From contig CBDDBH010000032.1 of NCBI GenBank assembly GCA_965225625.1, forward strand, positions 186,001 to 250,000: a DNA stretch of 64,000 bases, read 5' to 3'. Shown here piece by piece: positions 61,234 to 64,000 of this stretch. A program made the position numbers and the translations under genes. This DNA comes from CBDDBH01 sp965225625 (GTDB lineage: Bacteria; Pseudomonadota; Gammaproteobacteria; JADZEE01). Within the stretch, counting starts at the first letter, position 1. Every line of letters starts with the position of its first letter. Under the pieces are notes generated by a model. That model ran no database searches and was not told where the DNA came from. It was given only the letters and a program-made list of their open reading frames with translations.

Positions 61234-62286
61234 CTAGTTGGGGTCGCGCGAGCCGGTGAACAAGTCGGGCTCCGCATTGGTTTGCTGTGGCGCGTCCATG
61301 CCGAAGTGCAGCCATGCACTGCGGGTGGCCATGCGGCCACGCGGGGTACGCATCAATAGACCCTGTTGGATCAGAAAAGGTTCAATCACATCCTCGATTG
61401 TGCCGCGTTCCTCACTGATCGCGGCGGCAAGGCTGTCGATGCCGACAGGCCCACCATCAAATTTTTCAATGATGCTCAGTAACAGGCGCCGGTCCATCAT
61501 GTCGAGCCCATTGACGTCGACATTGAGCAGATCCAGCGCGCGAGCAGCAATCTCGACGGTAATCTTGCCATCGGCCTTAACCTGGGCGTAATCGCGCACA
61601 CGACGCAATAGTCTATTGGCTATGCGTGGGGTGCCGCGACTGCGTTTGGCAATCTCGTCGGCACCGGCGCTATCAATCTCGACTTGCAAAATGCGGGCAG
61701 AACGCTTGCCAATGGTCGTCAGATCGGCCGCGGAGTAAAACTCCAGACGCTGGACGATGCCGAATCGGTCGCGTAGCGGCGAGGTGAGCAACCCCGCCCG
61801 GGTTGTCGCGCCAACCAAGGTAAATGGAGGCAGATCGAGTTTGATCGCCCTTGCCGCCGGACCCTCGCCAATAATGATATCGATCTGGTAGTCCTCCAGA
61901 GCCGGATAAAGCACCTCCTCGACAATCGGGCTCAGACGGTGGATTTCGTCGATAAACAAGACGTCACGGGGCTCCAGGTTGGTCAGTAATGCCGCCAGAT
62001 CGCCCGGGCGTTCCAGAACCGGTCCGGACGTCTGGCGCAGGCCGACGCCCAGCTCCGCCGCCACGACGTGCGCCAACGTCGTCTTGCCAAGCCCGGGCGG
62101 ACCAAAGATCAGCAAATGATCCATAGCCTCCGCGCGCTGCTTAGCGGCCGTGATGAAGATTTCCATTTGCTCGTGCACGGCCGGCTGACCGATAAAGTCG
62201 AGGAGCCGTTTCGGCCGCAAGCTCACGTCGAAACCGGCGTCTTCGCCAATCTCAGTCGCTAGCAATGTGGGATTGTCATCAGCCAT
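61234..62286 (-). CDS. ruvB: RuvB, Holliday junction branch-migration ATPase
   Basis: AAA+ motor of the RuvAB complex. The 350-aa product has Walker A FGPPGLGKTTLAHV, Walker B LFIDEIHRL, sensor GATTRAGLL, arginine-finger region LRDRFGI and the C-terminal winged helix (RTPRGRMATRSAWLHF). It lies 59 bp after ruvA. Confidence 0.98.
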   Translation of the reverse strand: MADDNPTLLATEIGEDAGFDVSLRPKRLLDFIGQPAVHEQMEIFITAAKQRAEAMDHLLIFGPPGLGKTTLAHVVAAELGVGLRQTSGPVLERPGDLAALLTNLEPRDVLFIDEIHRLSPIVEEVLYPALEDYQIDIIIGEGPAARAIKLDLPPFTLVGATTRAGLLTSPLRDRFGIVQRLEFYSAADLTTIGKRSARILQVEIDSAGADEIAKRSRGTPRIANRLLRRVRDYAQVKADGKITVEIAARALDLLNVDVNGLDMMDRRLLLSIIEKFDGGPVGIDSLAAAISEERGTIEDVIEPFLIQQGLLMRTPRGRMATRSAWLHFGMDAPQQTNAEPDLFTGSRDPN

Positions 62287-62345
62287 CTGTCAGCTATTAA
62301 CGGTCACGAACAAGTTTTGGGGTTAGCGCCCACAGCCATGCAAGC

Positions 62346-62954
62346 TCATCCGCCTTTCACCAGCGCTTTCAAAGCTTCACGAATGATCTGTTCGCTGGAC
62401 AATCCGGCGCTGGCCACCGCATTCACATAGCGGCTTGCCTCCGGCGGCCGGTAACCCAGCGCAATTAAGCCGCTGACCGCATCAGCAACAGGGTCCGGTG
62501 GACTCGGATGCGCTTGGACCCGTGCTGGGCCGCTACCCGTACTTGCTCCCCAATCAGCAAGTTTGTCGCGCAGCTCGACAATGAGTCGCTCCGCGGTCTT
62601 TTTACCCACGCCAGGCAGACGCGTCAGGCTAGCGGTGTCGCCGGTCTCGACACACACGGCCAGTTGGTCGACATCCATGCCCGAGAGAATGGCCAGCGCC
62701 ATCTTGGCTCCCACACCGTTCACCTTGAGCAGGGTGCGAAACATGCGCCGCTCCTGGTCGGTCCAGAAACCGAACAGCAGGTGCGCGTCATCGCGCACCA
62801 CCAGGTGGGTGAATATACTGATGTTCTGCTCGACCTCGGGCAGCCGGTAAAACGTCGTCATAGGTGCTTCCACTTCGTAGCCGACCCCGCCTACGTCGAC
62901 CAACAGGTAAGGAGGCTTCTTTTCCATCAAGACCCCGCGGAGTCGACCAATCAT
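62346..62954 (-). CDS. ruvA: RuvA, Holliday junction DNA-binding subunit
   Basis: Tetrameric junction-binding protein of 202 aa with the OB domain start MIGRLRGVLMEKKPPYLLVD, two HhH motifs (VNGVGAKMALAIL, LPGVGKKTAERLI) and the C-terminal RuvB-binding domain (about 155-202). ATG 62954 overlaps the ruvC stop (ATGA); the longer frame to 63083 lies inside ruvC. Confidence 0.97.
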   Translation of the reverse strand: MIGRLRGVLMEKKPPYLLVDVGGVGYEVEAPMTTFYRLPEVEQNISIFTHLVVRDDAHLLFGFWTDQERRMFRTLLKVNGVGAKMALAILSGMDVDQLAVCVETGDTASLTRLPGVGKKTAERLIVELRDKLADWGASTGSGPARVQAHPSPPDPVADAVSGLIALGYRPPEASRYVNAVASAGLSSEQIIREALKALVKGG

Positions 62955-63472
62955 CGGTAACGTCTCCGCCGCCGGCTGGTGACACCGGAGGCGACTTTGG
63001 CAAATCCAGTACTCATGTGGCCATGACAAAGTGCGACTGCCAAGGCATCCGCAGCATCCACGGGCGGGGTCTCGCGCAGACACAACAATATTTTCACCAT
63101 GTGCTGTACCTGCCCCTTGTCGGCATGGCCTCTGCCCACTATCGATTGTTTAATTTGCGTTGCGGTGAATTCAAACACGGGTAGAGCCCGCTCAACGCCG
63201 GCGACCACTGCAGCGCCGCGGGCCTGCCCGAGCTTCAAGGCCGAATCGGCGTTGCGATTGAGGAAAACCTTCTCCACCGCCATTTCCTGCGGCAGGTAGG
63301 TATCTATGACTTCGGCCAGGCCGGTGAAAATCATACCGAGCCGTTGCGGTAGCTCGCCATCGGCAGTCTTGATACAACCGCTGGCGACGTGAACTGAGCG
63401 TTCGCCGTCGAAATCGATAATGCCGTAACCAGTGATGCGCGAGCCCGGGTCCACGCCGAGGATCCGGTTCAT
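62951..63472 (-). CDS. ruvC: RuvC, Holliday junction resolvase
   Basis: Endonuclease that cuts the junction, 173 aa, RNase H fold. Catalytic acids are visible in LGVDPGSRITGYG (D7), AVEKVFLNRN and DAADALAVALCHGH. It is followed by ruvA with a 4-bp overlap. 109 bp separate it from yebC. Confidence 0.97.
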   Translation of the reverse strand: MNRILGVDPGSRITGYGIIDFDGERSVHVASGCIKTADGELPQRLGMIFTGLAEVIDTYLPQEMAVEKVFLNRNADSALKLGQARGAAVVAGVERALPVFEFTATQIKQSIVGRGHADKGQVQHMVKILLCLRETPPVDAADALAVALCHGHMSTGFAKVASGVTSRRRRRYR

Positions 63473-63581
63473 GTAGTAGGGCCCGCCGGGTAAACGGGAA
63501 AGGGCGTCTGACGCGCAGGCCCGATGCCGATGGCAGCAGTCGCCAACCCGCGTGGTGTTTGCACCGCGTGGCAGAAATAAT

Positions 63582-64000
63582 TCAAAGCCGCGCCATTACC
63601 TCCTCGCTGATCTCGACGTTGGAATATACTTTTTGCACATCGTCGAGTTCCTCCAGCGCATCGAGCATACGCATCAACTTCTCGGCGTCCTCCAGCGCTA
63701 GCTGGCTGCTGGTAATCGCTCGCATGGTGACTTCTGCCCGTTCGGGCTCACAGGTTGCGGTGCTCAGCGCATCTTTGACGTCACCGAAATCCTCGGCCGC
63801 ACATAACACTTCGATCACACCCTCATCATCGACGATCACATCATCTGCACCTGCCTCAATTGCAGCTTCCATAATGCTGTCTTCATCGCTGCCTGTGGGA
63901 TAGCCGAGTACGCCGCGTTTTTCGAATAGAAAAGCCACCGAGCCATCCTGACCGAGGTTGCCGCCTGCTTTAGAGAGCGCGTGACGCACCTCCGAGGCGG
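63582..64000 (-). CDS. yebC: YebC/PmpR-family protein (5' partial)
   Basis: C-terminal part of a YebC/TACO1-family protein, linked to transcription control or to translation of proline-rich stretches. The frame is open to the right edge (residues ASEVRHALSKAGGNLGQDG continue from outside the window), so the N-terminal third is missing. Visible are GSVAFLFEKRGVL, EAGADDVIVDDEG and VYSNVEISEEVM. yebC-ruvCAB is a standard order. Confidence 0.95.
   Translation of the reverse strand, partial: ASEVRHALSKAGGNLGQDGSVAFLFEKRGVLGYPTGSDEDSIMEAAIEAGADDVIVDDEGVIEVLCAAEDFGDVKDALSTATCEPERAEVTMRAITSSQLALEDAEKLMRMLDALEELDDVQKVYSNVEISEEVMARL

Noticed and set aside
62955..63083. N-terminal extension of ruvA.
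   Set aside because: It overlaps ruvC in another frame; the canonical MIGRLRG start at 62954 is preferred.

Overview
The window reads as a chromosome segment of a gammaproteobacterium outside the Enterobacterales, probably from an uncultured basal lineage. The evidence is a diderm envelope gene set (BamB, BamC, LptABC, KdsCD, Tol-Pal-CpoB, TatABC, RodZ, PilW) in gene orders typical of that class, a SUF rather than ISC iron-sulfur operon with SufU and SufT, and an rpoN-hpf-ptsN-hprK-rapZ-HPr-EI regulatory block containing HPr kinase, which enterics lack. Almost every gene is a recognisable core gene. I see no tRNA, rRNA, CRISPR array, prophage or transposase gene. The genus cannot be read from the sequence alone.

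Layout. 1-4311 (+): SUF operon sufC(partial)-sufD-sufS-sufU-sufT, with stop/start overlaps or gaps of only a few bases. 4512-12442 (+): ndk-rlmN-pilW-rodZ-hisS-yfgM-bamB-der, the classic locus but without ispG; a perfect 31-bp inverted repeat lies between hisS and yfgM. 12457-14615 (-): dapA-bamC, divergent from gcvR. 14900-22527: gcvR, a PIN-PhoH ATPase, an AI-2E-type permease (-), an orphan ParA ATPase overlapping queG, and an unusual acyltransferase-alpha/beta hydrolase fusion. 22617-25396 (-): accessory patch with a frameshifted class III CoA-transferase, a class I glutamine amidotransferase and a DUF3530-type exported protein.

25453-25859 and 34396-34812 are two copies of one non-coding repeat element of about 410 bp. 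Each is bounded by imperfect 23-bp terminal inverted repeats and carries a row of small hairpins whose loops all read CANGGATG. A solo terminus (27469-27491) fills the gap between convergent trpC and an aldolase gene. Between and around the elements lie shortened operons: rpe-trpC without gph-trpEGD, ilvA-aldolase (-), rpiA, and hisA-hisF-hisI-hisE-tatA-tatB-tatC (-) without hisB/hisH. The elements sit at or near these breaks.

34809-40351: polA (-), a DUF2782 gene and APH-type homoserine kinase (+), mgtE (-). 40544-51363 (-, read from high to low coordinates): yrbG-kdsD-kdsC-lptC-lptA-lptB-rpoN-hpf-ptsN-hprK-rapZ-HPr-EI, which links LPS export, sigma-54 and a regulatory PTS without sugar permeases. 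51518-54551 (+): murU and a lytic transglycosylase with two tandem solute-binding domains. 54548-64000 (-): yebC(partial)-ruvC-ruvA-ruvB-ybgC-tolQ-tolR-tolA-tolB-pal-cpoB-queE-queC, a textbook gammaproteobacterial block. With queG at 19 kb, three queuosine-pathway genes are present.

The most interesting item is the repeat element family. The loop motif matches the core of the published CsrA/RsmA SELEX consensus (RUACARGGAUGU), and two element termini supply the stop codon of the neighbouring gene. These are sequence observations; the functional reading is hypothesis.
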